From Rhizobium chutanense (GTDB lineage Bacteria; Pseudomonadota; Alphaproteobacteria; Rhizobiales; Rhizobiaceae): a stretch of 64,000 bases of DNA. Position 1 is the stretch's first letter; each line of letters opens with the position of its first letter. A program made the position numbers and the translations under genes. This document shows positions 19,033 to 29,259 of the stretch, one piece after another. The notes under the pieces were generated by a model. That model worked only from the letters and a program-made list of their open reading frames with translations, did no database searches and was not told the origin of the DNA. Location: contig NZ_NWSV01000001.1 of assembly GCF_002531935.1 (NCBI RefSeq), positions 372,001 through 436,000 on the forward strand, read 5' to 3'.

Positions 19033-19566
19033 ATGAGCCAGGCGACCGTAAAAGCCGAGGATCTGCCCTACCGCCCCTGCGTCGGCGTGATGATCCTGAA
19101 CCGCGATGGCCTCGTCTGGGCCGGTCGGCGCATTCCTGACGGCAATTCGGAATATGACGGCTCGCCGCAGCTCTGGCAGATGCCGCAGGGAGGCATCGAC
19201 AAGGGCGAGGATCCGCTGGATGCCGCCTACCGCGAACTCTACGAGGAGACCGGCATCAAGACGGTGACCCTGCTGGCCGAAGCCAGGGACTGGATCAACT
19301 ATGATCTGCCGCCGGCTCTGCTCGGCATCGGGCTGAAGGGAAAATTCCGCGGCCAGACGCAGCGCTGGTTCGCCTTCCGCTTCGAGGGCAGCGACGGCGA
19401 GATCGCCATCAATCCGCCGCCCGGCGGCCATGAGCCGGAATTCGATGCCTGGGAATGGAAGCCGATGCGGGAACTGCCGGGGCTGATCGTCCCCTTCAAG
19501 CGCGCCGTCTACGACCAGGTCGTGGCCGAATTCGAGCATCTGGCGGCACTGCAATCGGAAGACTGA
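19033..19566 (+). CDS. rppH: RNA pyrophosphohydrolase
   Basis: A 177-residue Nudix hydrolase that removes pyrophosphate from the 5' end of mRNAs and so starts their decay. The Nudix box is [20 protein letters not shown] plus [13 protein letters not shown] at the start and the [11 protein letters not shown] segment are typical for RppH. GGAGAAG precedes the ATG at 19033. It lies 37 bases after the deacetylase-like gene and is followed by a GC-rich hairpin. Confidence 0.95.
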   Translation: MSQATVKAEDLPYRPCVGVMILNRDGLVWAGRRIPDGNSEYDGSPQLWQMPQGGIDKGEDPLDAAYRELYEETGIKTVTLLAEARDWINYDLPPALLGIGLKGKFRGQTQRWFAFRFEGSDGEIAINPPPGGHEPEFDAWEWKPMRELPGLIVPFKRAVYDQVVAEFEHLAALQSED

Positions 19567-19620
19567 TCGATCCGGGATGACCGGACCCGGTTCGCGCCTG
19601 ATAAGATCAGCTGCGCAATG

Positions 19621-19645
19621 CCGGCCGCCGGGGCGGCCGGTTTCT
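19621..19645. terminator. GC-rich hairpin between rppH and bfr
   Basis: CCGGCCGCC/GGCGGCCGG inverted repeat with a very small centre, followed by TTTCTC on the plus strand. It lies between the convergent rppH and bfr genes and could stop both transcripts. Confidence 0.6.
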
Positions 19646-19656
19646 CATTCGAAGGA

Positions 19657-20142
19657 TTATTCGGCTTCGTCGGCGGAATCGGCGTTGAGCTGGCCGTATT
19701 TGCTCTCGCCGATTTTCCCAAGCAGCTCGAGCTGCGTTTCGAGGAAGTCGATATGGCCTTCCTCATCCATCAGCAGCTCTTCGAAGAGCTTCATGGAAAC
19801 GTAATCGCCGGCTTCGTAACAGATATCGCGCGACTTCTTGTAGGCGGCGCGGGCGTCGTATTCGCCGGCAAGATCGGCTTCCAGCACTTCCTTGACGTTC
19901 TGGCCGATGCGCAGAGGCGCAAGGGTCTGCAGATTGGGATGGCCTTCAAGGAAAATGATGCGTGCAACAAGCCGGTCGGCATGGTGCATCTCTTCGATCG
20001 ATTCGGCGCGCTCCTTCTTGGCGAGCTTGGTGTAGCCCCAGTCCTCAAGAAGCCGATAATGAACCCAATATTGATTGACCGCCCCGAGCTCGAGGAACAA
20101 CGCCTCGTTAAGCCGCTCGATGACCTTTTTGTCGCCTTTCAA
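19657..20142 (-). CDS. bfr: Bacterioferritin
   Basis: A 161-residue haem-containing ferritin subunit that stores iron. Translation is placed at a TTG (20142) because AGGAGA lies 7 bases before it and the protein then starts [19 protein letters not shown], the normal bacterioferritin N-terminus and length. The haem-ligand methionine is in IEEMHHADR, and the ferroxidase glutamates are in LTE-equivalent [12 protein letters not shown] and [11 protein letters not shown]. The 5' end overlaps the preceding bfd gene by 35 bases. Confidence 0.95.
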   Translation of the reverse strand: MKGDKKVIERLNEALFLELGAVNQYWVHYRLLEDWGYTKLAKKERAESIEEMHHADRLVARIIFLEGHPNLQTLAPLRIGQNVKEVLEADLAGEYDARAAYKKSRDICYEAGDYVSMKLFEELLMDEEGHIDFLETQLELLGKIGESKYGQLNADSADEAE

Positions 20143-20419
20143 TGTCCGCTCTCCTGTTTTCCTCATGGAATTGTTTCAAGCGGGACATGAAATCAAATAT
20201 TTCAGTCTCCGTCGAGTGGCGACGGGCATGATATTCCTCGGTCGTCTGGATGATGATGTCGACGACGTTGGGGAAACAACCGCAGCAGCGGCCGCGTTTT
20301 TCCATGGCGTGGTAGACCTTCGCCGGCACGATAAGCTGCCAACAGTCTTCATCGAGAAGGTTGGTGATAACCTCCCGGATTTCCTTGTCGGTTATATAAT
20401 TGCAGCTGCAGACAAGCAC
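20108..20419 (-). CDS. bfd: Bacterioferritin-associated ferredoxin
   Basis: About 103 residues from a GTG at 20419, chosen because the conserved part begins immediately: (M)[17 protein letters not shown]. The [2Fe-2S] ligands would be the cysteines of CSC and of GRCCGCFP. Bfd donates electrons to release iron from Bfr, and the direct upstream overlap with bfr supports that job. The frame is open another 62 codons upstream without family character. The C-terminal tail of about 35 residues (from [11 protein letters not shown]) is longer than in E. coli Bfd. Confidence 0.88.
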   Translation of the reverse strand: MLVCSCNYITDKEIREVITNLLDEDCWQLIVPAKVYHAMEKRGRCCGCFPNVVDIIIQTTEEYHARRHSTETEIFDFMSRLKQFHEENRRADIERRQKGHRAA

Positions 20420-20628
20420 GTCTTCATTCCAAACATGACACTGACTATCGTGTTTTCTGCTAAAGAAGATGGTGGCTGTCAAGAAAAAATTCGAGCCCCG
20501 GATCATGGAACGCGGTGTCCGGATGCGAGCCCGATGCATGTCGTCCGAGATTATCCAATGGTTCCAGGGTGATGACGCCATGAGGCAGGTGAAGCCATGC
20601 CGCATGATCCCGATCAGTGCGATGCGGT

Positions 20629-23600
20629 TTAATGAAAATTGCGCCCGCGCGGCATCACTTCGGCGGTTTCCGCCGCGCCCGTACGGCCTGCGGCAGCCAT
20701 CCGTTTTTCCAGCTCCGCCCTCTCCTGCGCATTCGCAAGCTTTTTCTGCCGTTGATCGCCACCCGGCCTCAGCACCTCGTCCGCCCGCTCGCAGACCCCG
20801 AAACGCCGGGCCTCGCGCTGCAGGATCCCGAGCGCCGGCGTCATGTCCTCGATATGTTCGACGACAGTATGGATCACCCCGCTCTGGCTTTGCAGCCGGC
20901 CGCGGATTTTCACCAGCCGGGCGCCCATCACAACCGAGCGGTATGTGTCGAATATCTTGTTCCAGACGATCGCATTGGCAACGCCGGTCTCGTCCTCCAG
21001 CGTCATGAAGATCACACCCTTGGCCGAGCCCGGCCGCTGGCGCACCAGTACGAGGCCGGCAATCGTCACCCTCTTTCCGTTCGCGACCTTCAACAGATCG
21101 ACATTGCGGGTGATGCCCATCCTTTGCAGCTCCTCCCGCAGGAATGAGACGGGATGCGCCTTCAGTGACAGCGAGAGATAACGATAGTCCTCGATGACCT
21201 GCTCTCCCGGCAGCATTTCCGGCAGCTTGGTTGCAGGTTCGGCCTGGAGATCGACGTGACGGGCCTGCTCGAAAAGCGGCAGCTCCTCGGCCGCGCTCTT
21301 CACATCCAGCGCCCGCACCGCCCAGAGCGCATCGCGTCGTGACAATCCAAGGGATTGGAACGCATCCGCATCCGCCAGTCGCTCGATGACGGATTTCTGC
21401 AGACCGGACCGCAGCCAGAGATCCCGAACGGAACCGTAGCCTTTGCCCCGATTTTTGACGAGCAGCTCCATCTCTTTGTCCGAGACACCCTTGATCTGGC
21501 GAAAGCCGAGCCGCACCGCATGCCGGGCCTTGATAATCCCGCGCATCTCACGGTGGCGGAAATCGACGGCATTCGGATCGAAATCCGCCGCTTCCAGACC
21601 GCAATCCCAGTCGGATTCGTTGATGTCGACCGGCAGGATCTTGACCCCGTGTTCGCGTGCATCCCGCACCAGCTGCGCCGGCGCATAAAACCCCATCGGC
21701 TGGGAATTCAGCATCGCCGCGCAGAAGACGTCGGGATAATAGGCCTTGAGCCATGAGGAGGCATAGACGAGCAGCGCAAAGGAGGCGGCATGGCTTTCCG
21801 GGAAGCCATATTCGCCGAAGCCTTTGATCTGGTTGAAACACTGCCGCGCGAATTCCTCGGCATAACCCTTCGAGGCCATTCCCTCGATGAACCGCTTCTC
21901 GAAATTGCCGATCGTACCGGTTCTCTTGAATGTCGCCATCGCTCTGCGAAGCTTGTCGGCTTCCGCCGGTTTGAAGCCTGCGGCTGTGATGGCGATCTGC
22001 ATCGCCTGTTCCTGGAACAGCGGCACGCCGAGGGTTCTTTCCAGAACCGCTTCCAGCTCCTTGCTCGGATATTCGATCGGAATGTTCCTCGCCCGCTGCT
22101 CCCGGCGCTTCAGATAGGGATGCACCATATCGCCCTGGATCGGCCCCGGCCGGACGATCGCCACCTCGATGACGAGGTCGTAGAACACCGTCGGCTTGAG
22201 ACGCGGCAGCATGCTCATCTGCGCCCGGCTCTCGATCTGGAAGACGCCGAGCGTATCGGCCCGGCCCATCATCGCGTAAACCGGTTTGCCTTCGTCGCCA
22301 TGCTCCCTGTTGCCGAGGTCTGCGAGCGTCTTCTTCACCTCGTAATGCAGTTCAAGCAGCGAAAAGGCCTTCCGCAGGCAGGTCAGCATGCCGAGCGCCA
22401 GCACATCCACCTTGAGGATCTTGACGTTGTCGAGATCGTCCTTGTCCCATTCGATCATGTAGCGATCCGGCATTGCCGTCTTCATGATCGGCACCACCTC
22501 GTCGAGCCGGTCCCGCGTGATGACGAAGCCGCCGACATGCTGGGTGAGGTGGCGGGGGAAGCCGAGAAGCTCGGAGGCATATTTCAGCACATTGCGTGTC
22601 ACCGGATCCTTGATGTCGAGGCCCGCCGCCTTGGCATCCCGTTCCGAGAGATTGTCCTCCGACCAGCCCCAGACGAGGCTGCTGATCGCCGACTGGACGT
22701 CCTCCGACAGCCCGAAGGCCTTGGCGACCTCACGGCCGGCCGACCGGGTCCGGTAGGTGGTCACACCCGCCGTCAGCCCGGCATGTTCCCTTGTGTAGGT
22801 TTTATAGATGAACTGGATGACCTCTTCACGCCGGTCATGTTCGAAATCGACATCAATGTCAGGCGGTTCGTCGCGATCCATCGAAATGAAGCGGTCGAAG
22901 AGCAGCGTGCTCTTTTGCGGATCGACTTCGGTGATTTCGAGGCAATAGCAGATAACCGAATTGGCTGCCGATCCGCGCCCCTGGCACAGAACCTTGAGCT
23001 CATAACGGGCGTGCCGGATGATCCTGTGAACCGTCAGGAAGTAGGAGGCATACTTCTTCTCGCCGATGAGTTTCAGCTCATAATCGATCTGCTCTGCCAC
23101 CTTGGCCGGGATACCCTCGGGATAGCGCTTTGCGGCTCCGGTTCTCGTCAGCCTTTCCAAGGTCTGCTGCGGCGTTTCGCCGGGATCGTTTTCAGGCGGA
23201 TAATTATGCTCCAGCTCCGTCAGCGAAAAGCTCAGCTTGCCGAAGAAAGCCCGGGCATTTTCGATCGCAGCCGGATAGTCCCGGAAGATCCGGGCCATTT
23301 CACGTGGACCCTTGAGATAGCGTTCGGCATTCGGCGCCAGCAGGAATCCGGCTTGCGCTATCTCCACATGCTCCCGGATCGCGATCACGACATCCGAAAG
23401 CGGCCGGCGTTCAGGATGATGGTAAAGCGGCTGGTTGGTCGCAATCAGCGGCAGGCGATTTCGTGCCGCAAGCATGGCAAGCACCGCAAAGACCTGCCTG
23501 TCGCGGCCGTCATAGGCTGGCGCCAGCGCCATATAAAAAGCCTTGCCGAACCGTCTGCGAAACCGCTCCAGATAAGCCTCCAGTGCCGACTGCCCTGCCT

Positions 23601-24090
23601 GGCTTTCGACAAGAGTGCGATCGGGAACGAGGGCAAGCATCATCTCGTCGCCCCATTCCAGGAAGTCCGCTTCCGTCAGAATGCAGTTTCCCTTGACCGC
23701 TTCCTCTTTCAGATTGCCGGCGCTGAGGAGGCGGCAAAGATTTGCCCAGCCCCGCCGGTTGCGGGGGTAGGCGAGGATATCGGGCGTATCATCGGAAAAA
23801 ACCAGCCGGGCGCCCGGCTGAATCCGGATGGGATCGACGATCGCTTCCTTTTTCCCCTCCCTCTCCGCCTGAGCCATGATTGCATCTCTGTTCCTGTATC
23901 TCTCCTCGAGCTGCAGCGCATGCGCATGCGCCCTGACCACGCCGGCAACCGAATTCCGGTCCGCAATGCCGAGACCGCCGAGCCTGAGATGAGCGGCCTG
24001 CACAACCATCTCTTCCGGGCTGGAAGCGCCTTCGAGAAACGAAAAATTCGTTCTCACGCCGATCTCGAAGAATGCGGCTTCGCTCTTCAT
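20629..24090 (-). CDS. dnaE2: Error-prone DNA polymerase DnaE2 (ImuC)
   Basis: An 1153-residue C-family polymerase used for damage-induced mutagenesis and translesion synthesis. The PHP domain opens with [21 protein letters not shown]. The polymerase core contains [17 protein letters not shown] with the catalytic aspartates, then [14 protein letters not shown] and [22 protein letters not shown]-terminal OB region begins near [19 protein letters not shown]. The length is that of DnaE2, not of DnaE1, and lacks the beta/tau-binding tail. It starts in an ATGA overlap with imuB in the SOS operon. Confidence 0.97.
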   Translation of the reverse strand: MKSEAAFFEIGVRTNFSFLEGASSPEEMVVQAAHLRLGGLGIADRNSVAGVVRAHAHALQLEERYRNRDAIMAQAEREGKKEAIVDPIRIQPGARLVFSDDTPDILAYPRNRRGWANLCRLLSAGNLKEEAVKGNCILTEADFLEWGDEMMLALVPDRTLVESQAGQSALEAYLERFRRRFGKAFYMALAPAYDGRDRQVFAVLAMLAARNRLPLIATNQPLYHHPERRPLSDVVIAIREHVEIAQAGFLLAPNAERYLKGPREMARIFRDYPAAIENARAFFGKLSFSLTELEHNYPPENDPGETPQQTLERLTRTGAAKRYPEGIPAKVAEQIDYELKLIGEKKYASYFLTVHRIIRHARYELKVLCQGRGSAANSVICYCLEITEVDPQKSTLLFDRFISMDRDEPPDIDVDFEHDRREEVIQFIYKTYTREHAGLTAGVTTYRTRSAGREVAKAFGLSEDVQSAISSLVWGWSEDNLSERDAKAAGLDIKDPVTRNVLKYASELLGFPRHLTQHVGGFVITRDRLDEVVPIMKTAMPDRYMIEWDKDDLDNVKILKVDVLALGMLTCLRKAFSLLELHYEVKKTLADLGNREHGDEGKPVYAMMGRADTLGVFQIESRAQMSMLPRLKPTVFYDLVIEVAIVRPGPIQGDMVHPYLKRREQRARNIPIEYPSKELEAVLERTLGVPLFQEQAMQIAITAAGFKPAEADKLRRAMATFKRTGTIGNFEKRFIEGMASKGYAEEFARQCFNQIKGFGEYGFPESHAASFALLVYASSWLKAYYPDVFCAAMLNSQPMGFYAPAQLVRDAREHGVKILPVDINESDWDCGLEAADFDPNAVDFRHREMRGIIKARHAVRLGFRQIKGVSDKEMELLVKNRGKGYGSVRDLWLRSGLQKSVIERLADADAFQSLGLSRRDALWAVRALDVKSAAEELPLFEQARHVDLQAEPATKLPEMLPGEQVIEDYRYLSLSLKAHPVSFLREELQRMGITRNVDLLKVANGKRVTIAGLVLVRQRPGSAKGVIFMTLEDETGVANAIVWNKIFDTYRSVVMGARLVKIRGRLQSQSGVIHTVVEHIEDMTPALGILQREARRFGVCERADEVLRPGGDQRQKKLANAQERAELEKRMAAAGRTGAAETAEVMPRGRNFH

Positions 24091-25697
24091 GCAAAGACCC
24101 CGTGCATGAACCAGCGAGGGTCGAAGTCCCCGCCGTAAAAACCGCGACGATAGATCCAGAAGCGATGCCCGGTCTCGTCCTCGATGCGGAAATAGTCCCG
24201 CGCCTCGGCGTCATCCCCATCGATCCACCATTCCATGGCAATCCGTTCCGGGCCTTCGCTTCTTGCCACCTGATGCTGCATGCGCCGCCAGCGGAAAACC
24301 TGCGGCGGACCATCGGGCACCTCGGCAAGCATGATCTCGACCGGCTCCGGCGTTGCAAAGAGCCGCAGCGGGCGCTCTTGGCGGAAAGGCAGTCGGATAT
24401 CCCCAGTCGCCTTCCGCCCGGGAGGACACTCCATCACAGGCACCGTGATGACGGCGCGTTCCGGCACATGGCTCTCGCGGAGCTGGAAGCTTTGCAGGCA
24501 ATCGGCACCCAGCCGGGCCGAGACCCGATCGACGAAGGCAGAAAGCGAAATCTCCCCCTGACGGTCGCCCTCGAAATCAGCCTGCGCTTCGTTGAAGGGA
24601 TCGTGCCGCAACACATTCAGCCGCAGGATTTCGAAACCATAGCCGGCATCGAGATCGTCATAGACCGTCTGCAATCGCTCGGAAAAAAGCCCGGCGATGA
24701 ATTTTGGTTCGCGAAGCGGCTGCGAAGCGCCGACGCAGATCCGAAAGACCCTGCCGTCGACGCGAAACAGCACCAGTTCGAACATTCGCCCGCCGGCGCC
24801 GCGCGCCTCCAGCGACGGCTGCAGCGACAGGGCGATCTGCCTTGTGACGGCAAGGATCTGTTCTTCCGTCCCGATCGGCTCGATCAGGCGGCTTTCGGCC
24901 GAGAGACTGGCAACCGGGCGCCGGGGCGAGACCGGCTCCTCTTCACGTCCCAGCGCCTGGTCGAGACGCAGAAGCAGCCCCGGGCCGAACCGGCGGGTCA
25001 GTGGCGCTCGCGGCGCGCCGATGACGTCGCCGACATATTTCAAACCGAGCTTCTTCAGCGCATCGACGGTTTGTCCTTGCAGCCGCAAGGCTGCAACCGG
25101 CAGGGGCATCAGCACATGCTCCGTCTCCTCGTCCTCGATCACGCCGCCTTGCCCGAAGCGCGACACGGCCCAGGAAAGGCCTGGCGACGATGAGATCGCC
25201 CCGCGCGCATCGAAGCCCATATGGAAAAGCCGTGACAGCACATCCTTGAGAAGCGCCTTTTCACCGCCGAAGAGATGGGCGCAACCGCTAATGTCGAGAA
25301 ACAGACCGTCCTTACCGTCGAACGCCACCAGCGGCGTATAACGGTCGCACCAGTCGGCAATTGCCTCCAGCAGCCGGCGGTCCGCGGTCGGATCCTCTTC
25401 CGCCACCTCGAGCGCCGGGTACATCGCACGCGCTTCGGCAACGCCCTGCTCCTTCTTCAGCCCCAGCCCCTCGGCCAGCTCGTCCAGGGCCGTCAGTCGC
25501 ATGGCATTGTTGAGCTTGCCGGAACAGACGATCGGCGGGGTCTCAGGACGCCCTTTCGAACGCCAGGAGAGCCCCCATCGCCGGCGGGCGATGCGGTCCG
25601 TTGGCAGATGCGGGAAGCTGAGCGCCAGGATGCGCTGACTGTTCGCCTGGAGGACGAACGAGGTTTGGTTCTGCGACCGGGAGAAATTGGCGTTCAT
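24087..25697 (-). CDS. imuB: ImuB, catalytically inactive Y-family polymerase
   Basis: A 536-residue Y-family-like protein that bridges DnaE2 to the beta clamp and ImuA in the mutasome. [20 protein letters not shown] at the N-terminus and the [20 protein letters not shown] region fit ImuB; the acidic triad of active Y-family enzymes is not evident. The C-terminal part ends [13 protein letters not shown] plus [13 protein letters not shown], the usual ImuB tail. The N-terminal region is conserved, so the unusual 155-base overlap with the end of imuA appears real. Confidence 0.95.
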   Translation of the reverse strand: MNANFSRSQNQTSFVLQANSQRILALSFPHLPTDRIARRRWGLSWRSKGRPETPPIVCSGKLNNAMRLTALDELAEGLGLKKEQGVAEARAMYPALEVAEEDPTADRRLLEAIADWCDRYTPLVAFDGKDGLFLDISGCAHLFGGEKALLKDVLSRLFHMGFDARGAISSSPGLSWAVSRFGQGGVIEDEETEHVLMPLPVAALRLQGQTVDALKKLGLKYVGDVIGAPRAPLTRRFGPGLLLRLDQALGREEEPVSPRRPVASLSAESRLIEPIGTEEQILAVTRQIALSLQPSLEARGAGGRMFELVLFRVDGRVFRICVGASQPLREPKFIAGLFSERLQTVYDDLDAGYGFEILRLNVLRHDPFNEAQADFEGDRQGEISLSAFVDRVSARLGADCLQSFQLRESHVPERAVITVPVMECPPGRKATGDIRLPFRQERPLRLFATPEPVEIMLAEVPDGPPQVFRWRRMQHQVARSEGPERIAMEWWIDGDDAEARDYFRIEDETGHRFWIYRRGFYGGDFDPRWFMHGVFA

Positions 25698-26499
25698 GGG
25701 GGTTCCACTCCAGAAGAAAGGAGAGCGGGGCCGGATTGCGGCTCTTCTCCAGCGTCAGACGGAAAATCGGATTGCCGATGCTGCCGGAAAGCTTCGATCC
25801 ATCCGGCAGCGGCCGCAGACCGGATGGAGCCGGTTCGACATGCAGGCGGAAAGCCGCACTGCTTGCCTCCTCCGCCCCGGCCTGGCGGACAAGAAAGAGC
25901 GGACGGCGGGCAGCATGCGCCCGAAGACTGAGCCTGCGGCTTTCGGTCAGGCCGAAATGGGCGGGATTGCCGCGCACTTCGAAGATGACGGCCGAGAAAG
26001 CAGCGCTTTCGACCGCCGCCTCCGCCAGCCAGAGCGCCTCGTCCAGCTTGCGTGGCGTCGCATGGAGAAACCGCTCCGGGCTCAGTCCGAAATCCCGAAA
26101 CCCGGGAACATAAGGACGACCTGCCTCCAGCGTGCCGATCGCATCGCCAATCCAGAGCAACGGCAGAAACCTGCCGGCATCCGCTTCCTGTTTCTGCAGC
26201 CGCGCGGCGACGGCCATCGCCAGCCCGCTTGCCGCCCCTGCGTCACGAGACAGAGCGGAGCGGAATTCGGTGATCGCATCGAGCGGCAACCCGCCTTCCA
26301 GCGCCTCGTCAAGACCTTCCACCCCAAACATCAGCGGCGGCAGAATGGGTCTCTGCGGCGTCTTGCCACCTTCCGCCAGGGCTTCCCGCTCTGCTGCCGC
26401 AAGCGCCGGCGCGGGCTTTCCCTCCAGTCTGGCGATGGTTTCGCGGAGCGCAAAAAGCCGCTCGCGCGCCAGGGCGTGCTGCGCCATGGCGTTCTCCAA
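25543..26499 (-). CDS. imuA: ImuA, RecA-like mutasome protein
   Basis: About 318 residues (start TTG at 26499, or ATG at 26487 inside the same frame). Related to RecA/SulA-like ATPase folds: LPPLMFGVEGLDEALEGGLP, LPLLWIGDAIGTLEAGRPYV and FSAVIFEVRGNP are recognisable. ImuA associates with ImuB and limits recombination at damaged forks. The conserved core ends at [13 protein letters not shown]; the last 45 or so residues are a loose Pro/Ala-rich tail that overlaps imuB. A LexA site sits immediately upstream, so the whole imuA-imuB-dnaE2 operon should be DNA-damage induced. Confidence 0.93.
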   Translation of the reverse strand: MENAMAQHALARERLFALRETIARLEGKPAPALAAAEREALAEGGKTPQRPILPPLMFGVEGLDEALEGGLPLDAITEFRSALSRDAGAASGLAMAVAARLQKQEADAGRFLPLLWIGDAIGTLEAGRPYVPGFRDFGLSPERFLHATPRKLDEALWLAEAAVESAAFSAVIFEVRGNPAHFGLTESRRLSLRAHAARRPLFLVRQAGAEEASSAAFRLHVEPAPSGLRPLPDGSKLSGSIGNPIFRLTLEKSRNPAPLSFLLEWNPHERQFLPVAEPNLVRPPGEQSAHPGAQLPASANGPHRPPAMGALLAFERAS

Positions 26500-26507
26500 T
26501 CCGTATT

Positions 26508-26522
26508 GTTCCTGTTATGTTC
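26508..26522 (-). promoter_or_regulatory. LexA (SOS) box of the imu operon
   Basis: GTTC-CTGTTAT-GTTC on the plus strand, a perfect alphaproteobacterial LexA direct repeat (GAAC-N7-GAAC when read towards imuA). It lies 8 bases upstream of the imuA start region. Confidence 0.9.
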
Positions 26523-26648
26523 TTATAGATTCCAGAGAGCTAATGAAGAGTCAACGGCCATTTTTTATGAATTTATTCCTGCCTTTGATTCCGCACTCGA
26601 AAATCGGCGATAAAGGTTCTATATGGGCCCGCAAAGGAAGGAATATTC

Positions 26649-27086
26649 ATGGCCCGCATAGACCAGAGCGATGATTGGCGGGACCGCCATGCGCCGACGA
26701 TCAGCACCTTCGAGTCGCTGGCCATGGAGGCCTATAGCCATCTGCCGGATGAATTCCGCCAGCTGACGACCAACCTCACGATCGAGATCGAAGACTTTCC
26801 CGATGACGACGTTTTCGAGGACATGGCGCTGGAAACCCCGTTCGATCTGCTCGGCCTTTTCGAGGGCAGGGGCATTTCCGAGCGTTTCACGGTGGAAACC
26901 GGTGAGATGCCCAATCGCATCCGCCTCTACCGGCGCCCCATTCTCGATTACTGGGCAGAGAACGACGAGACGCTCGGCGATATCATCACCCATGTCCTGA
27001 TCCACGAGATCGGCCATCATTTCGGGCTGAGCGACGATGACATGGAGCGGATCGAGGCCAGCGCCGAGGAAGCCGCCGAGCGCTGA
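26649..27086 (+). CDS. Metallopeptidase family protein (zincin-like, acidic)
   Basis: A 145-residue acidic protein with a zinc-binding HExxH motif: ITHVLIHEIGHHFGLSDDDM near the C-terminus. The body includes LPDEFRQLTTNLTIEIEDFP and a conserved FDLLGLFEGRGI. It matches the small 'minimal zincin' metallopeptidase family found across alphaproteobacteria and actinobacteria. AGGAAGG lies before the ATG. No signal peptide, so it is likely cytosolic. The substrate is not known. Confidence 0.9.
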   Translation: MARIDQSDDWRDRHAPTISTFESLAMEAYSHLPDEFRQLTTNLTIEIEDFPDDDVFEDMALETPFDLLGLFEGRGISERFTVETGEMPNRIRLYRRPILDYWAENDETLGDIITHVLIHEIGHHFGLSDDDMERIEASAEEAAER

Positions 27087-27110
27087 AACCCATGCGTTCG
27101 GCAGAACGCG

Positions 27111-27317
27111 CTATTGCTCGGAGAGCTTCATCTCCGGATCGTAATCCTTGCCTTCGACAGTCTTGACCACCGCCTGGCCGCACTGCATCGCACCGGTTAC
27201 GGCATTGAAGGCGTAGGTCGGCGAGCCTTCCAGCGACCAGCCCTTGTTGAGGGCGGCGGTGACCTTGTGGCAGAAGGAAGCGTCGTCGGGACCGGTCAGG
27301 AAGCGGTAGAGTTTCAT
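27111..27317 (-). CDS. DUF1737-containing small protein
   Basis: A 68-residue protein with MKLYRFLTGPDDASFCHKV, ALNKGWSLEGSP and the CGQAVVK segment, matching the DUF1737 family of short proteins with no known function. It begins one base into the stop of the upstream lyase-like gene, so the two are co-expressed. Confidence 0.85.
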   Translation of the reverse strand: MKLYRFLTGPDDASFCHKVTAALNKGWSLEGSPTYAFNAVTGAMQCGQAVVKTVEGKDYDPEMKLSEQ

Positions 27318-28222
27318 CAGGCGGGCTTTCTTGCAGAAATCAGGCGAGCTTTATGAACCAGAGCTTCGGCCTGGACAAGATGCAGCCGCTCGACCATCCG
27401 CCCACCTGAATTGATGACATTCAGCCCAGCGGAAGCGGGATCGGCAAAAGCAGTGATGATCGCTTCGGCTTCCGCAATCTCCTCCGCGCTCGGCCCGAAA
27501 TACCGATTGGCGGGCTCGATCTGCGCCGGGTGGATCAGCATCTTGCCGGCAAAACCCATGGCCCGGCCCTGCCGGCATTCGGCATCGAAACCCTGCTCGT
27601 CCCTGAAATCGTTGAAGACGCTGTCGATCGCATCGAGCCCGTAAGCGCTGACCGCCAGCACGACCTGCATCAGCCACGGCACCAGATAGCCCCGCCCCGG
27701 CTGCGCCGGCACACCCGTTTCCTTGCGCAGATCGTTGAGCCCGACGACGAGGCAATCGAGCCGCGAGCCCGGCGTGCGCCCGGCCTCAGTGATCGCTGCC
27801 GCATTCAGAATGCCGCGCGGCGTCTCGATCATCGCCCAGATGCGCAGATCGTCCGGTGCATAGGCCTCGGCGAGAAGGTCGCTGATATCAGTGACATCCT
27901 GCGGCTCGTCGACCTTCGGCAGCAGCACGGCATCGGGACCAAGCGCCGTCACCAGCTCCATATCCGCCGAGCCGAAATCGGTCGACAGGCCGTTGATGCG
28001 GATAATCCGCTCCTTGTTTTCGAGCGGCCGATCCGAAAAGAAGCGCCTCAGGTTTTCCCGCGCTTCCACCTTCTTTTCCGGCGCCACTGAATCCTCGAGA
28101 TCGAAGATCACCGCATCGCAATCGACCGCATGGGTCTTTTCCAGTGCCCGCGGATTGATGGCGGGAACGCTCAGCACCGAACGGCGCAGGCGGGTGGAGC
28201 GGGTCGCAGGGTTTCGGCTCAT
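27317..28222 (-). CDS. HpcH/HpaI aldolase/citrate lyase family (CoA ester lyase-like)
   Basis: A 301-residue TIM-barrel lyase of the CitE/malyl-CoA lyase type. RRSVLSVPAINPRALEKT opens the barrel; CDAVIFDLEDSVAPEKK carries the acidic metal site; RIIRINGLST, LPKVDEP and WAMIETPRGILNA are the other barrel motifs, and GFAGKMLIHPAQIEPANRYF closes it. It probably cleaves or forms a malyl- or citramalyl-CoA-like thioester, but the substrate is not evident. Its stop overlaps the DUF1737 gene by one base. Confidence 0.88.
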   Translation of the reverse strand: MSRNPATRSTRLRRSVLSVPAINPRALEKTHAVDCDAVIFDLEDSVAPEKKVEARENLRRFFSDRPLENKERIIRINGLSTDFGSADMELVTALGPDAVLLPKVDEPQDVTDISDLLAEAYAPDDLRIWAMIETPRGILNAAAITEAGRTPGSRLDCLVVGLNDLRKETGVPAQPGRGYLVPWLMQVVLAVSAYGLDAIDSVFNDFRDEQGFDAECRQGRAMGFAGKMLIHPAQIEPANRYFGPSAEEIAEAEAIITAFADPASAGLNVINSGGRMVERLHLVQAEALVHKARLISARKPA

Positions 28223-28360
28223 GGCCGAATTAGTGCCAAGCTTTCAAAGCCGAAGCAAGACGCAACCCCGAAAGACCCGCAGAACAACAAAAAGCCATGC
28301 TTGTCTTGCAGAGAGGAAAAAGAAGGACCACATTCCTTTCTGAAGAAAGGTCTCAAACCC

Positions 28361-28594
28361 ATGCAGAACATTCGCTCCATCTTCCTCATGCTTGCCGGTG
28401 CCACGGTTTTCGTGGCCATGCTGCTTTTCACCTTTTCGGTGACGCTCGCCGTCGGCGGCATCCTGACCGTGCTCATGGTCGGCCGGGCCCTTTCGATGAA
28501 GATGAAGCCTGTTCCGGTGCGCGCCAAGGCAAATAATGGTAAGCCGGAAATGCGCATCTGGAACGATGGCCGCGGCACGATCATCGATCTCTGA
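28361..28594 (+). CDS. Small membrane protein, hypothetical
   Basis: A 77-residue protein starting at the ATG at 28361 after a GAAAGG motif. It has a hydrophobic N-terminal half (SIFLMLAGATVFVAMLLFTF then VTLAVGGILTVLMVG), consistent with two closely packed membrane helices, and a basic then polar tail ending RIWNDGRGTIIDL. I do not recognise the family. Codon use matches the neighbours, which supports real coding. Confidence 0.7.
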   Translation: MQNIRSIFLMLAGATVFVAMLLFTFSVTLAVGGILTVLMVGRALSMKMKPVPVRAKANNGKPEMRIWNDGRGTIIDL

Positions 28595-28705
28595 TCACTT
28601 TTTCGGCGAATATTCCAACCGACATTGTCGGCTCATGCTCCCATGCTACGTCCTTGAGGCAGCCAGGCATTCAGCCTGGCAGTTCAAACCCCATGGAGGA
28701 TGAGC

Positions 28706-29125
28706 ATGAATGCGACGGAGAGCAATCAGACCAAGATGCCGCCGGTCAAGAATGGCCTGCTGCCCTATCTGACGGTCGGCGGCGCGGTGAAAGCCGCGGA
28801 ATTCTACAAGAAAGCCTTCGGCGCCGAAGAAGCCTATATCGTGCCGGTCGACGAGAGCGGCCGCACGATGCATGTGCATCTCTACATCAACGGCAGCTCC
28901 CTCATGCTGTCGGATGCCTATCCCGAATACGGCCATCCCTTCAAAGGCCATGAAGGCTTCGCCATCCAGCTTGTCATCGACGATATCGATTTCTGGTGGG
29001 ACCGCGCCGTCGCTGCCGGCGCCGAAGTCGTCATGCCCGTCGAACTGATGTTCTGGGGCGACCGCTACGGCCAGCTTCGCGACCCGTTCGGCGTGCTCTG
29101 GGGCCTGAACGCACCGACGAAATAA
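28706..29125 (+). CDS. VOC family protein (PhnB/glyoxalase-like)
   Basis: A 139-residue protein. The ATG at 28706 is preferred over the one at 28700 because GGAGG ends just 6 bases before it. The two beta-alpha modules of the vicinal oxygen chelate fold are seen: GLLPYLTVGGAVKAAEFYKK then the second module from AIQLVIDDIDFWWDRAVAAG, with the typical end WGDRYGQLRDPFGVLWGL. It belongs with PhnB-like and bleomycin-resistance-like proteins; no activity can be assigned. Confidence 0.88.
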   Translation: MNATESNQTKMPPVKNGLLPYLTVGGAVKAAEFYKKAFGAEEAYIVPVDESGRTMHVHLYINGSSLMLSDAYPEYGHPFKGHEGFAIQLVIDDIDFWWDRAVAAGAEVVMPVELMFWGDRYGQLRDPFGVLWGLNAPTK

Positions 29126-29259
29126 CGGTACATATGCAGAGGCCAGGCCGCGCGAAACGTCGCGTGGCCGTCATTTTTCAAAGATTCTCCTTCATTTCGG
29201 CGGAAAACTGGACTAGATGCACATTCAGGAAGTAGATTTGCTGAAATGGAGCATGGGTC

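Noticed and set aside
21790..24138. A 782-codon plus-strand frame opposite dnaE2
   Set aside because: Antisense of dnaE2 with no family features; dnaE2 itself matches over its whole length.
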